A stretch of DNA of 64,000 nucleotides from Streptomyces sp. Edi2 (GTDB lineage Bacteria; Actinomycetota; Actinomycetes; Streptomycetales; Streptomycetaceae). Location: the NCBI RefSeq assembly GCF_040253635.1, contig NZ_JBEJGX010000001.1, forward strand, positions 248,001 through 312,000. The letters are read 5' to 3'. The notes under the pieces were generated by a model. That model was not told the origin of the DNA. It was given only the letters and a program-made list of their open reading frames with translations, and made no database searches. A program made the translations under genes and the position numbers. This document shows positions 1-8,119 of the stretch, in pieces. Every line of letters starts with the position of its first letter. Position 1 is the first letter of the stretch.

Positions 1-445
1 CGAACCCCCCGATCTGCACGCCCATCGGCAGCTTCATCGTCACGAAGACGTTCTTCCCGCCGTGCAGCGAACCAGCCGTCTCGAAGTGCGCGCCGGACTC
101 GTCCACGAGAAGGTTGAGCATTTCGCAGTGCTCCTCGTTCTGCACCGGCTCATAGACGCTGCCTACGCTGCCGAGGTACTCGGTCCCGCCGGTCTTGGGA
201 TTGGTGCGCACAGTGGCGAACTGGCCCGGCATCTCGACCCGAGTGGTGCCGTCTGCGGTGATCTCGGTGGCGCTCACGTCGCCGAGCTTGCGGACGTTCC
301 AACCGGCCAGGTAGCTCAGGGACAGAGCCTCCTCGGCGGTCAGTGCGTCGCGGGTGACGGTACCCAGGCGGTGCCAGGCGTCGATTCCGTTGGCGGATAC
401 GAAGGAAGTGGTGCCATCTGCGTGAACCTCAAGAGCGTGCGGCAA
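1..445 (-). CDS. DUF932 / TIGR03299-type plasmid protein (3' part outside window)
   Basis: About 148 codons are visible; the gene runs off the left edge. It starts at TTG 445, six bases after GAGGAG. The N-terminus (PHALEVHADGTTSF, then WHRLGT) is the signature of the DUF932 'phage/plasmid-like protein' family (TIGR03299), which usually opens MAHELD..DGT..F..P.WHGLG. These roughly 300-400 aa proteins are common on actinobacterial plasmids and phages. Their biochemical role is unknown, although relatives are found near recombination and replication genes. A class-1a promoter/operator (491-541) lies about 50 bp upstream, so the transcript has a short leader. The family call is secure for the part seen. 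Function is not. Confidence 0.85.
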   Translation of the reverse strand, partial: MPHALEVHADGTTSFVSANGIDAWHRLGTVTRDALTAEEALSLSYLAGWNVRKLGDVSATEITADGTTRVEMPGQFATVRTNPKTGGTEYLGSVGSVYEPVQNEEHCEMLNLLVDESGAHFETAGSLHGGKNVFVTMKLPMGVQIGGF

Positions 446-490
446 GAGCGACTCCTCAGTGTGCTTTGTGGGGCGCTCCTCGCGCCCTCT

Positions 491-541
491 GACACTTAAG
501 ATATTACTCTGGAGCGTGCGTGAAGTCAAATGTTAAGCGTC
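491..541 (-). promoter_or_regulatory. class-1a promoter with flanking inverted arms
   Basis: On the minus strand -35 TTGACT is at 524-529 and -10 TAATAT at 501-506, with a 17-bp spacer. Arms GACGCTTAAC (541-532) and CTTAAGTGTC (500-491) form an inverted repeat that brackets the promoter. It should drive the DUF932 gene. The same layout recurs at 4557, 5599 and 13276. Confidence 0.8.
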
Positions 542-760
542 AATACTGCGTCGGTGTGCCTCGCGCGCCCACTGCACGCCCGGGTGCTCGAGATGGGATG
601 CAGTTCTGCCCGGACTCCGGCCGGGCCGGAGCCGAGCCCTGCAGATGCCCAAGTCCTCGGGAATCCGCAGGAGCCCCCAGATACGCCTGGGTGCCCGGCG
701 ACGTGTCCGCGAGCCGGAGTGGCGATTCTCTGTTGGTTGGCCGCTGCCCCGACGAGGCGT

Positions 761-1489
761 TCAGGCAGCGCACTGCTCACGGAGCCGCAGCTCACGCAGC
801 GGCAACGGGCGGCTCGTTCCCCCACGGCGGTCACGCAGGATCGCGACATCGCCGAGGAGCTCGCGCAACTCCTCCTCCTTCGCTTCGGCGTGGGCGTAGC
901 GCTCGGGAAGGGTGGCCAGGAGGTGCTTCCACTGTCGATGGCCGGCGCGCACGCAGGAGCCGAAACAGTTGTTGTGGGAGAACCCCAGTTCGTACAGGCG
1001 TGGCGGCCGGAGGCCCAGGGCACGGACTTCCTCCAGGAGCTCGTCCTTGGTGGCGTCCGGACCGTCAGCGAGAGGGAACTCGGTGCGCCAGGGCAGCCAG
1101 TTGCGGACGATGGCGGCAATTCGACGCCGGTCACGGTCGTTGGGCTCGATCCCCACGTAGGCGATGGTGTCCCCGGGCGGGGCATGCTCGTCCATCCACT
1201 CTCGGCACGGCTTCTGCTTGAGCCAGTAAGTGCACGGAGCGAGCCGGTCATTGCCCAGGAAACGCTGGTCGGCGAATACTTCCCAGGGCGTGCGGCCGTC
1301 CCGGACAACCGTGAGCTCCAGCCCCAGTAAGTCGGCAACGTCCTTCGAGAACCGCCACAAGTCCGGGTCTTCGACCCGGGTGTCGGCGATCAGCAGGGTG
1401 ACCTGCTCCCCCGGGTACCGCTCGGCGACGCGTACGGCGGTCAGGGCGGATCCGGCCCCGCCGCTAAATTGGATTACGTGATGCGGCAA
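761..1489 (-). CDS. PAPS reductase-like / adenine nucleotide alpha-hydrolase fold protein
   Basis: 242 aa. A Rossmann-type PP-loop SGGAGS sits at residues 9-14, where classical members have SGGKDS. It is followed by IADTR (about 35-39) and by APC-TYWLK (Cys86), the position where PAPS reductase-like proteins bind the nucleotide or an iron-sulfur cluster. Cys175 and Cys179 follow in HNNCFGSC. The family transfers or activates sulfur or adenylates substrates; the substrate here cannot be read from sequence. The TTG start at 1489 is preceded by AAAGGG and lies 39 bp after the methyltransferase-like gene, so the two are probably cotranscribed. DndC is a larger member of the fold, and no dnd partners are present. 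A second, different member is at 6782-8032. Confidence 0.75.
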   Translation of the reverse strand: MPHHVIQFSGGAGSALTAVRVAERYPGEQVTLLIADTRVEDPDLWRFSKDVADLLGLELTVVRDGRTPWEVFADQRFLGNDRLAPCTYWLKQKPCREWMDEHAPPGDTIAYVGIEPNDRDRRRIAAIVRNWLPWRTEFPLADGPDATKDELLEEVRALGLRPPRLYELGFSHNNCFGSCVRAGHRQWKHLLATLPERYAHAEAKEEELRELLGDVAILRDRRGGTSRPLPLRELRLREQCAA

Positions 1490-1528
1490 AAGGGCCCTTT
1501 CAGATGAGGGGATGATGGCGCGGAGCTG

Positions 1529-2506
1529 TCAGGCGGCGCTCTGGTCGGAGTTCTCCGGCCGGGCGTGCGGCGGGGGAGAGCAGATGCCCAGGTCCTCGAG
1601 CATCCGAAGAGTCCGCAGCTGTGCCACGGTGCTGGCGGCTTTGTCTGCCAACCGGTCGCGGAGCTCCTCGAGCTCGGCGCGAGCTTTGAGGGCTTGCGTG
1701 TGCAGGTCGCCCTGACTGAGCACGTTGCCGCAAGCGACAGTGGCGTTCGGTCCCAGGTCCCAGATCAGGAAGTTCACGGCTGCGCCTGCAGCCGCGATGG
1801 GGTCGAGGTCCTGCAAATGCCAGGTCCACCGACGAGGGTCGACGCTGCAGGTACGCAGGTGCTGGGCCGCAGCGCGGAACATGCCGCCGGTGCCGCCGGC
1901 GCACTCGTACAGCGAGCTCACCGCGGGCGGGTGGGCACCCATCGAGAGCCGGCTCATGGCGTCGGCGACATCGGAGGTCGTGTGGAACTCGCCGAGCCAG
2001 GAACGGTCGCCGCGGTGACGCAGGGCGGTGATCGTCCAGGACATTAGGTCGGTGTCGGAGCGTAGAGCTGGGTCGCGGTCGCCGGTGTGGTGAAGGATCC
2101 CGTGTTTCAAGGCGGTCAGGGCAACGGCCTTGATCGCGTAGAGGGTGTCGGGGGAGTGCTCGTCCTCGGCCCAGCGCAGAATCGGGGCGGCGGTACTGAT
2201 CAGGTCGGGACGCTGCACCCAGTGCACGGAGGCGACTTCGCCGACCGTGTCTGGCCACTTCTCCGCGGGCTGGTTGGCGATGAAGTCCGCCAGCTGTTGG
2301 GCGTGCCAGGCGCCTTCAGTCTTGGTCGGCCACAGCGCGAGGGTCGCGACGATGCCAGCAGGTATGTCCAGGCGTTTGGCCCCGTGGGTGCGGTGCCAGG
2401 TGTCGGCGATCGCCTCGCCGAAGGCGGCGTCGGGGGAGCGGCGGGTGGGGAACCGAGGTGTGTGCCGGGCGGGGCCGGCCGGGCTCGACTCGGGGTGGTG
2501 GTTCAG
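1529..2506 (-). CDS. N6-adenine methyltransferase-like protein lacking the catalytic NPPY/F motif
   Basis: 325 aa from an unusual CTG start at 2506, six bases after AAGGAGG; a TTG at 2542 is the alternative but has no ribosome site. GEFHTTSDVADAM followed by ECAGGTGGMF (about 201-210) matches the HsdM-type SAM-binding motif I, and QDLDP..AAGAAVNFL matches the following strand. The NPPY/NPPF motif IV expected after the GNVL strand is absent, and the protein ends in a coiled-coil-like tail (KARAELEELRDRLADKAA). So it probably binds SAM or DNA but may not methylate. It lies between an orphan gene and the PAPS-reductase-like gene in one leftward unit. Family assignment is likely; enzymatic activity is doubtful. 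Confidence 0.65.
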   Translation of the reverse strand: MNHHPESSPAGPARHTPRFPTRRSPDAAFGEAIADTWHRTHGAKRLDIPAGIVATLALWPTKTEGAWHAQQLADFIANQPAEKWPDTVGEVASVHWVQRPDLISTAAPILRWAEDEHSPDTLYAIKAVALTALKHGILHHTGDRDPALRSDTDLMSWTITALRHRGDRSWLGEFHTTSDVADAMSRLSMGAHPPAVSSLYECAGGTGGMFRAAAQHLRTCSVDPRRWTWHLQDLDPIAAAGAAVNFLIWDLGPNATVACGNVLSQGDLHTQALKARAELEELRDRLADKAASTVAQLRTLRMLEDLGICSPPPHARPENSDQSAA

Positions 2507-2609
2507 GCAGTGCCTCCTTGGTGGCGGGATGGGTCGGCGCAAGGGAGGACAGCCACCGCGGCGCGCATGGCTGCGGCAGCCTCCCGGGCCGTGCGTCCGG
2601 GCTGTGCGC

Positions 2610-3593
2610 TCATTCGTCGATCAGGCGCCGGTGCAGGTCACGGTCCGCGAGGTCATGAGCAGAGCTCGACCGGTCGGCGGGCACGCCTTCGGGCAAGGCG
2701 AATTCGCGGTTAAGCGCGTGGTGTCCCCGGGCCGGCGCTGTGGAGGCGGTCAGACCGGGAGGGAGGAGCCTGCCGGTCCGGCTTGCCTCTGGAGCGCCGG
2801 CATCCGCGGTCAGCGCCAAGAGAGACAGCACCTCACCGGGGACGAAGCGGACCGTGGACAGCTCACGCCGAGCGGGGGCGACGGAGCGCGGCATGATCCG
2901 GCCCTCCACGGGCGGATTGGGGTTCAACAACGCGAGGATCTGGAGCAGCACATCCGCAGGCACGTCGGAGAGCTTGAGCTCCTCGGCCCGTGACCCGTCG
3001 CTACTCAGCCGTACTCTGCCGGACGCACGGGCCCGCGGGGAGTCGGGAGTGAGGGGGGTGTGCGCCCACCACGAGGAATAAGTGCGGGCGGCCGATTCAG
3101 ACTCGTGGGACGCAGCGTGCAACGCCGGCAGCGTGTGCTCCATGCGTCGGTTCAGCACACGGCGCGCATGCTCGTCCTCCCGGGCCTTGCGCTGCTGAGC
3201 CAGAGCAACCTCGAGAGTCTTGAGGTAGTCCGGCAGCAGGTACTGCGCGATGCGGCGCGCCATGTGGTCGGCCGACGTGTTGATGCCGACGTTGACGGGG
3301 CTCGCGGTGGGGCCGCAGTACCCGCGCGGGTAGACGCCGCTGACGGTCAGCATCCGCCCCGCGTTTCCCTTGCGGTGGCTGCGTTCGTGGCGGAGGCCCA
3401 GTTGCAGACCTCGAGAGTGGAAGAGGTCGAGACTCAAGTAGCAGGCCGGGTTTGCCTGGTGGGTCCATCCGCCGCCTTCAACCCCAGCCTCGTTGAGCGC
3501 GTCGGCCAGGTGATGGCCGATCCTGTCGGCCTGCCGGCGGCGCTCCTCGTCCTCCAGTTCCCTGCGTCGTCTGATCTCGATGAATGCATCCAA
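2610..3593 (-). CDS. hypothetical protein, charged N-terminus
   Basis: 327 aa, not recognised. It starts at TTG 3593 after AAAGGACC. The N-terminus is strongly charged (IRRRRELEDEERRRQADRI) and likely helical. A more globular middle follows, with ACYLSLDLFHSRGLQLGLRH and a VYPRGYCGP segment. Residues 120-160 are again charged (QQRKAREDEHARRVLNRRM), and the C-terminal third is proline- and alanine-rich. There is no signal peptide or membrane segment. It sits 100 bp upstream of the methyltransferase-like gene in the same orientation, so cotranscription from the 4557 promoter is plausible. Confidence 0.6.
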   Translation of the reverse strand: MDAFIEIRRRRELEDEERRRQADRIGHHLADALNEAGVEGGGWTHQANPACYLSLDLFHSRGLQLGLRHERSHRKGNAGRMLTVSGVYPRGYCGPTASPVNVGINTSADHMARRIAQYLLPDYLKTLEVALAQQRKAREDEHARRVLNRRMEHTLPALHAASHESESAARTYSSWWAHTPLTPDSPRARASGRVRLSSDGSRAEELKLSDVPADVLLQILALLNPNPPVEGRIMPRSVAPARRELSTVRFVPGEVLSLLALTADAGAPEASRTGRLLPPGLTASTAPARGHHALNREFALPEGVPADRSSSAHDLADRDLHRRLIDE

Positions 3594-3655
3594 GGGCAGA
3601 GGTCCTTTCGTACCCGGTGCTGGGATGACGAAGTCTGGTGCGGGCCGGCTGGCCG

Positions 3656-3925
3656 TCAGACCTGGAAGGGGAAGACGTAGGTGAAGCAGTCAGAGCCGTT
3701 GCCTTCATGCAGGAAGGTGATCCGGTTGCCCTCGATGCGGCACATGCTCGCCTTGGGCCAGGCCGTGTACGTCTCCTCGTGCTCTGCGCCCGGCCGCCTC
3801 GCCCGGATACGCGTGGAACTGATGCCAGTCACGGTGCGCGGCCCGGACCGGTCGGGGAAGCGGTAGTTTTCGACCTCGAAGGTCGTGCACTGCGTGGCGC
3901 GGCGCTTGAATTCGGCAAGGCTCAA
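3656..3925 (-). CDS. hypothetical protein, 89 aa
   Basis: Not recognised. TTG start at 3925, nine bases after GGAGGAG. Mixed charge, soluble, with a beta-rich appearance (TTFEVENYRF, RITFLHEG, FTYVFPFQV) and two isolated cysteines. It lies between the 4007-4450 gene and the 2610-3593 gene, all leftward with short gaps, so it is likely part of the operon from the class-1a promoter at 4557-4610. Confidence 0.55.
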   Translation of the reverse strand: MSLAEFKRRATQCTTFEVENYRFPDRSGPRTVTGISSTRIRARRPGAEHEETYTAWPKASMCRIEGNRITFLHEGNGSDCFTYVFPFQV

Positions 3926-4006
3926 TGGAGCGCTCTCCTCCGGGGTGGGTTACGCGGGCAGTGCGCCGCGAGCAGGTTGCAGTCGTGCCAGGTGGCGGCC
4001 GGGCGG

Positions 4007-4450
4007 TCAGATGGCCGCGGCCGGGGCGCGGTGACGGCCAAGGCGCTCCAGGAGCGGAAACTCGCCGGGATGCCGCAGGAAGAGCGGAGGGAGGACGAAC
4101 GGGCCCTCCCACTCCCGTTCCCGGCGGTTCAGGTACCACTGGGCCTCCTCGAACGCCTGGGTGTAGGCACTTCGCCGGACCTGGCGGCGACGCCACATCC
4201 GGCCAAGGCCAGTCCATGCGTCCGCGACGTACCGGTCAGCTATGCGCTGGTAGAGGAACCGGGCGCCGGCCAGGTGCGGGCGGGCTGCGCGGGCAGCGTT
4301 CTTCTTGAGTTGGCCGCGCTCGCTGACCGCGTCTACTGCGCGGTCGATGGCCCGTGACACTGCTGCCCACGCGGCGGTTTCGTCGCGCTGGCGCCGAAGT
4401 GAAGACCAAGCCGTCGCAGTCGGAGCGGAGTTGGAAAGGGAAGGGGGCAT
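4007..4450 (-). CDS. hypothetical basic protein, 147 aa
   Basis: Not recognised. ATG start at 4450, eight bases after GAGG. The frame is open further upstream, but the promoter -10 at 4570-4575 puts the transcript start near 4563, which supports this internal start. It is rich in Arg and Ala with a central basic helix (SERGQLKKNAARAARPHL). The C-terminal half is aromatic and charged (YLNRREREWEGPFVLPPLFLRHP). First gene of a leftward unit that may extend through 3656-3925, 2610-3593 and the methyltransferase-like and PAPS-reductase-like genes. Confidence 0.55.
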   Translation of the reverse strand: MPPSLSNSAPTATAWSSLRRQRDETAAWAAVSRAIDRAVDAVSERGQLKKNAARAARPHLAGARFLYQRIADRYVADAWTGLGRMWRRRQVRRSAYTQAFEEAQWYLNRREREWEGPFVLPPLFLRHPGEFPLLERLGRHRAPAAAI

Positions 4451-4556
4451 GGCGGTGTCCTCGGTGGGAGGCAGCAGGGAGGGGCGGCGGAGCGCAGACG
4501 CCCGCGTTCGGTGCGGTCCGGCACTCGCACTGGAAGTCAGAGACGCGGGGCAATCC

Positions 4557-4610
4557 CGCGACAATTAAGAATATACACACATGTGCGCGACATGTCAAAC
4601 TATAAGCGTC
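4557..4610 (-). promoter_or_regulatory. class-1a promoter with flanking arms
   Basis: Minus strand: -35 TTGACA at 4593-4598 and -10 TATATT at 4570-4575, spacer 17 bp. The upstream arm GACGCTTATAG is at 4610-4600. A downstream arm CTTAATTGTC ends at 4559. ATGTGCGCGACAT lies in the spacer. Confidence 0.8.
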
Positions 4611-4691
4611 GAAAGTGGGGGTGAGTCCTAGGCCGCCCCTCACCCGCGACTCAGAGCCCTTGTGATCCCAGGACGGTCGGATCGAACGGGG

Positions 4692-4718
4692 CAGCCTGGC
4701 CCCGCCGGGGCCAGGCTG
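4692..4718 (-). terminator. hairpin terminator of the 4725-5561 gene
   Basis: Perfect 12-bp stem, CAGCCTGGCCCC against GGGGCCAGGCTG, with a GCC loop. It begins six bases after the stop codon of the leftward gene. No U tract, as usual in Streptomyces. Confidence 0.7.
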
Positions 4719-4724
4719 GATGGG

Positions 4725-5561
4725 CTAGCCCTTCGGTACAGGCTTGTGCTTGCGGATCTTCCAGGTGGAGGTGAGCGCCATCTCCTTCTTGCCGCAGCCA
4801 GGGCAGTCCACGAAAGCTCGGGAGCGGCGCTTCTGCCGGTCATCCAGCAGATTCCAGCCATCCAGGCCCGAGGCGCCGCAGACTGCCTCCGGTGCGACAG
4901 GGGCGGGCTGCGTCCATTCGACGGGGGCCTCAGGGAAGCACATCGAGCACATGACGGCCTCGCTGCTCCCGCTCGCCTGCTCGGCGAATGTGCGGTATCC
5001 ATCGCGCCACTCCATGCCGGACAGCTTCGGCAGCCATGCGACCGGGGTGTCCCAGCGCAAGGACTTGCAGGAGCGGGAGGCGTGGATGTGGCCGCCGTTG
5101 GACAGGCACAGGAACATCCGAGACCAGCCTCCGCGTCGGTCCCATTCGGCGGCCAGGGTCGCGCCTGCCCCTTGGAGGAGAGTTCGCGTCTCGTCCCGCA
5201 GGGACTCGATGGCGTCGAGTGCGCCGACGAGTCCCGCGGCGTATGCGCCACTGGCGGCCACGCCGGCCATGAGCTTGGTGCGCATGTCAGGCTCGGTGCC
5301 GTCGGTGAGGTGCTGGCGGGCGCGCTGCTCGGCCTCGTCGTGGGTGATCGGCCACACCTGGCGATACCCGCGGCCGTAGGGCTCGGAGACCTTCGACAGG
5401 CACAGGGAGCCGTAGAGGCGGTCCCGCGCACGGTCAAGGGCGGTGTCGATGCGGTCGACCTCGGCGGCGACTGCGGCGTTCAGGGCGTCGATCTGCGGCT
5501 CGGTCATCACGGCCAGCGTCTGGGCGGTGGCGGCCTGGGCATCGGCGAGGGTGGCGGTCAT
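4725..5561 (-). CDS. hypothetical protein with C-terminal CPGCGKK zinc motif
   Basis: 278 aa, not recognised. ATG start at 5561 after GAAGGA; the promoter -10 at 5609-5614 excludes the longer frame. The N-terminal third is Ala-rich and helical, followed by a segment with a CLS..GGHIHASRSC pattern and CSMCFPEAP. The C-terminus has CPGCGKKEMAL, consistent with a small zinc-binding unit made of Cys-x2-Cys pairs. It is a monocistronic unit: a class-1a promoter 40-90 bp upstream and a strong hairpin right after the stop. Confidence 0.6.
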   Translation of the reverse strand: MTATLADAQAATAQTLAVMTEPQIDALNAAVAAEVDRIDTALDRARDRLYGSLCLSKVSEPYGRGYRQVWPITHDEAEQRARQHLTDGTEPDMRTKLMAGVAASGAYAAGLVGALDAIESLRDETRTLLQGAGATLAAEWDRRGGWSRMFLCLSNGGHIHASRSCKSLRWDTPVAWLPKLSGMEWRDGYRTFAEQASGSSEAVMCSMCFPEAPVEWTQPAPVAPEAVCGASGLDGWNLLDDRQKRRSRAFVDCPGCGKKEMALTSTWKIRKHKPVPKG

Positions 5562-5598
5562 CGAAGTCCTTCGACAGGAGGTGGGGCAGTGCCCGTCT

Positions 5599-5650
5599 GA
5601 CAATTTAGATATTACTCATATATGCGCGCAGAGGCAAATCTAAGTTGTCG
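5599..5650 (-). promoter_or_regulatory. class-1a promoter with flanking arms
   Basis: Minus strand: -35 TTGCCT at 5632-5637 and -10 TAATAT at 5609-5614, spacer 17 bp. Arms GACAACTTAG (5649-5640) and CTAAATTGTC (5608-5599) pair at 9 of 10 positions. TATGCGCGC lies in the spacer. Confidence 0.8.
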
Positions 5651-5825
5651 ATACTCGTCTTTAATGGGTCGGCACAGGGCCCAACCATCGGTGCACATGG
5701 CCGCCAAGCGGTGAGACTGCGGTGGCAGTGGGCATCAGGCAGTTCGTTCGGGTCTGCGGCGGTTGCTCTGCGCCGGGGAGTTAACCGGCAGGAGGCGGTT
5801 TGCGACCCGTCGGTCGGCGAGGCGG

Positions 5826-6578
5826 CTACTGCAGGGCGCGATTGAAGTAGGCGTCGACGTCGGGCCCGGTGCAGCCGGGCGTGCACGGCGACGGCGACAG
5901 ACCGGCGAGGAGTTCGCGGACTGCGTTGGTACCTTCGGCCGCGATCTGGATGGTGTCCCGGTGCGAGGGGTAGCTGAGGGCCGCGCGCAGCACCTTTCCT
6001 GACCGGGCCCCGACGATGACGTGCCCTTTGACGCCGTGCGGTCCGGGCGCGGCCAGGTGGAGCAGATGCTTGACCTTGCCGGTCTTCCAGGTCAGATGCA
6101 GATCCTTGGCGTGGGCCAGGAGGACGATGCCACGCGTGTACGCGGTGAGGCCGTACGGGACGACGGGCACCGGCCTGTGGCCGGTGCGTATCTTGACGAC
6201 GCTGCGGGTCAGCGTGATGGTCAGTGTGTTGTGGCCGGCCCGCTGCGCGCGGAGCAGGTCGGAGTGCAGGCACGCGCGGGTGGCCGGGTCGTGCAGCGGG
6301 ATCGCGTCGATCACGCGGGAGTCGCCGCCGAAGAGGTCGCTGGCGTCGCCGCCGTCGGGGCCGTAGCCCTCGGCGTACGCGTCGCGCGGGGCCTTCTTGT
6401 GGGTGGAGTTGCCGGTCAGGTAAGTGCCGCTGCCGTCCCTGACCCACCACAGGGAGGCGTAGACGGGCTCTGCGCTCTTGGACTGGTCGTAGGTAGGGCG
6501 CAGTGTCTTGCGCGGGGAGAACATCGCGTGCGTGGCGACGTCGATGACCTCGTTCAGGGCAAACTTCAGTGTGATCAC
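5826..6578 (-). CDS. DUF3085-like protein
   Basis: 250 aa from GTG 6578, six bases after AAGGAA. The layout LKFALNEV..VATHA near the start, then ASLWWVRDGSGTYL (about 60) and DAYAEGYGPDGGD (about 83), resembles the DUF3085 family found on actinobacterial plasmids and phages. Members have a predicted ligand-binding fold and no known function. The C-terminal 150 residues (ITLTRSVVKIRTG, GPHGVKGHVIVGAR) are beta-rich and unassigned. A 22-bp hairpin 94 bp upstream probably ends transcription from the previous gene, so this gene may have its own weak promoter. The family call is from memory of the pattern and is moderate. Confidence 0.5.
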   Translation of the reverse strand: MITLKFALNEVIDVATHAMFSPRKTLRPTYDQSKSAEPVYASLWWVRDGSGTYLTGNSTHKKAPRDAYAEGYGPDGGDASDLFGGDSRVIDAIPLHDPATRACLHSDLLRAQRAGHNTLTITLTRSVVKIRTGHRPVPVVPYGLTAYTRGIVLLAHAKDLHLTWKTGKVKHLLHLAAPGPHGVKGHVIVGARSGKVLRAALSYPSHRDTIQIAAEGTNAVRELLAGLSPSPCTPGCTGPDVDAYFNRALQ

Positions 6579-6671
6579 GGTCGGTTCCTTCGTGTTCGGT
6601 CTGGCTCGGTCGCGCTCCGGGCCCACGGGCCTCCGGGCCGGACGGTCGGGGCAGGAATCGCGAGATGGTCA

Positions 6672-6719
6672 GCCGTCGGCGTTGTGGAGGCCGCGCACGG
6701 CCTCCACAACGCCGACGGC
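6672..6719 (-). terminator. very long perfect hairpin downstream of the 6782-8032 gene
   Basis: Two 22-bp perfectly complementary arms (6672-6693 and 6698-6719) with a CGCA loop. It lies 63-110 bp after the stop codon of the leftward PAPS-reductase-like gene. It probably acts as a terminator or RNA-stability element; the stem is unusually long for either. Confidence 0.65.
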
Positions 6720-6781
6720 GAGGACGTCCAGGCCGTCGGCAGTTCCTTCGAGCGCCGCGGAGCGTCCAGCCGTAGGCCGTC

Positions 6782-8032
6782 TCATGTCCCCGGCAGGCTG
6801 AGCGGCTGCAGGCCGGTGTGCCAGGCCCACTTCGCCTCGAAGACGTCCTTCTGCTTGTCGACGACGTACGCCGGCGCGGTCACCAGGAACTCCTCCGTCA
6901 CCGGTAGGGTCTTTCCGCGTTCGCGCTTCCACGCGCGCACCGATCCGAACTGCTCCTCGACCTCCAGGCGCGCACCGATCCGCGCACCCACCCGTTCCAC
7001 GGTTCGGGCAAGGTCGGCAGGCCGGTCGGTGCGCAGCCGGCGTACCGACCGCAGCCACTCACCTGGCTTGGCGGGGTCCTTGGTGCTCGGCGGCAGAAGG
7101 CGGCGCAGGTGGTAGACGGCCCAAGGGCACGAGGCCAGTTCCTGGGCGAAGGCGTCCAGCACCGGGCGGTCGCTTTCGCGTGCGGCATCGAACTGCTCAA
7201 GCAGAGAACGGCGCCCGAAGAGCTGGGCGTTGGGGTTCAGGCGCATCGCTGTGTACTCCAGGCGCAGCACCCGTCCGGCGATCTCGGGGAAGGCTCGCAT
7301 CCGGTCCAGGTGCGCGGCCATCGCGCCCATCGAGACCGGGTAGCAGCAGAACGTGCAGTAGCTCTTCTTCCAGCGCACTCCGAGGCGTTCGAGGAGGAAG
7401 TCCTCGCACCGCTGCCGCCCCCAGCCCAAGTCAATGAGCGGGTACACGCCCGTACGCAGCGGGTTCTTGTTGGCCAGGCGGTCGCGTTCGCGGCGGCCGG
7501 TCTCGTCAGCGTTGAAGCCGATCATCTGGCGGAACGGGCGGCCGCCAGTGGCCAGCTTCAGCCACCGGTCACCGACGTCGCCCTTCGCGCGGATACTGCA
7601 TTTGCGAATGCCTCCCTGCTGAGGCACGGTGCCGTTGGACTCCATCTCGTCCCACAGAGACCACCGGCCGCGGCGGATGAGACGCTCAGGGCTACGGGAG
7701 TCGTCCAGGACATCGATCCCGGCCTGTGCCGCCTGGCCACCGCGGGCCAGCTGCACCAGCCGGACGCCCCGGGCCTTCAGAAGGGGAAGGATGAAGTGCT
7801 CGGCGTCGGCGTCCGAGTCCGGCCACTCGTCGCCGGTCGCCATCGTGATGACGCACGCCCGTTCGAGATCGACGCTGTGGCGGGCGGGGTCGTCGAGCAT
7901 GGCCACCAGGTAGGCGGTGGAGTCGACGCCGCGGCCCCAGTTGATCACGTACTCCACCGGTGCCTGAGTGCTGGCCGGGGTGTCGAACAGGGCTGGGGTC
8001 GGAGTGAGTAGTGCGGTAATTGGCAGCTCCAT
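6782..8032 (-). CDS. PAPS reductase-like protein with altered PP-loop and Cys cluster
   Basis: 416 aa, ATG 8032, with no clear ribosome site. NWGRGVDSTAYL at 31-42 is a variant of the SGGKDST PP-loop of adenine nucleotide alpha-hydrolases. GIRKCSIRAK (Cys145), GFNADETGRRERDR (172-185) and YPLIDLGW (197-204) are typical of phage and plasmid phosphoadenosine phosphosulfate reductase-like proteins. The cluster CTFCC (226-230) with Cys145 could hold a metal or a 4Fe-4S cluster. It is much longer than assimilatory PAPS reductases (about 240 aa) and differs from the 761-1489 protein. Likely role: sulfur transfer or nucleotide-dependent modification of an unknown substrate. Confidence 0.75.
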   Translation of the reverse strand: MELPITALLTPTPALFDTPASTQAPVEYVINWGRGVDSTAYLVAMLDDPARHSVDLERACVITMATGDEWPDSDADAEHFILPLLKARGVRLVQLARGGQAAQAGIDVLDDSRSPERLIRRGRWSLWDEMESNGTVPQQGGIRKCSIRAKGDVGDRWLKLATGGRPFRQMIGFNADETGRRERDRLANKNPLRTGVYPLIDLGWGRQRCEDFLLERLGVRWKKSYCTFCCYPVSMGAMAAHLDRMRAFPEIAGRVLRLEYTAMRLNPNAQLFGRRSLLEQFDAARESDRPVLDAFAQELASCPWAVYHLRRLLPPSTKDPAKPGEWLRSVRRLRTDRPADLARTVERVGARIGARLEVEEQFGSVRAWKRERGKTLPVTEEFLVTAPAYVVDKQKDVFEAKWAWHTGLQPLSLPGT

Positions 8033-8119
8033 ACGGAAGATGGGGAACCGGGCGATGGCCCGCCCGGACGGGGCAGGGCCGTCTCACGGTCCCGCGTTCG
8101 GTGTGAGGGCCAGCGCTGG

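Noticed and set aside
62..1338. Long open frames on the plus strand over 62-1330 and similar frames elsewhere
   Set aside because: They mirror real minus-strand genes with strong third-position G/C bias, lack ribosome sites, and have the wrong amino acid mix (Arg/Pro/Ala-rich).
761..8032. A dnd phosphorothioation system
   Set aside because: Both PAPS-reductase-like proteins lack DndC length, and no DndA, B, D or E genes are near.
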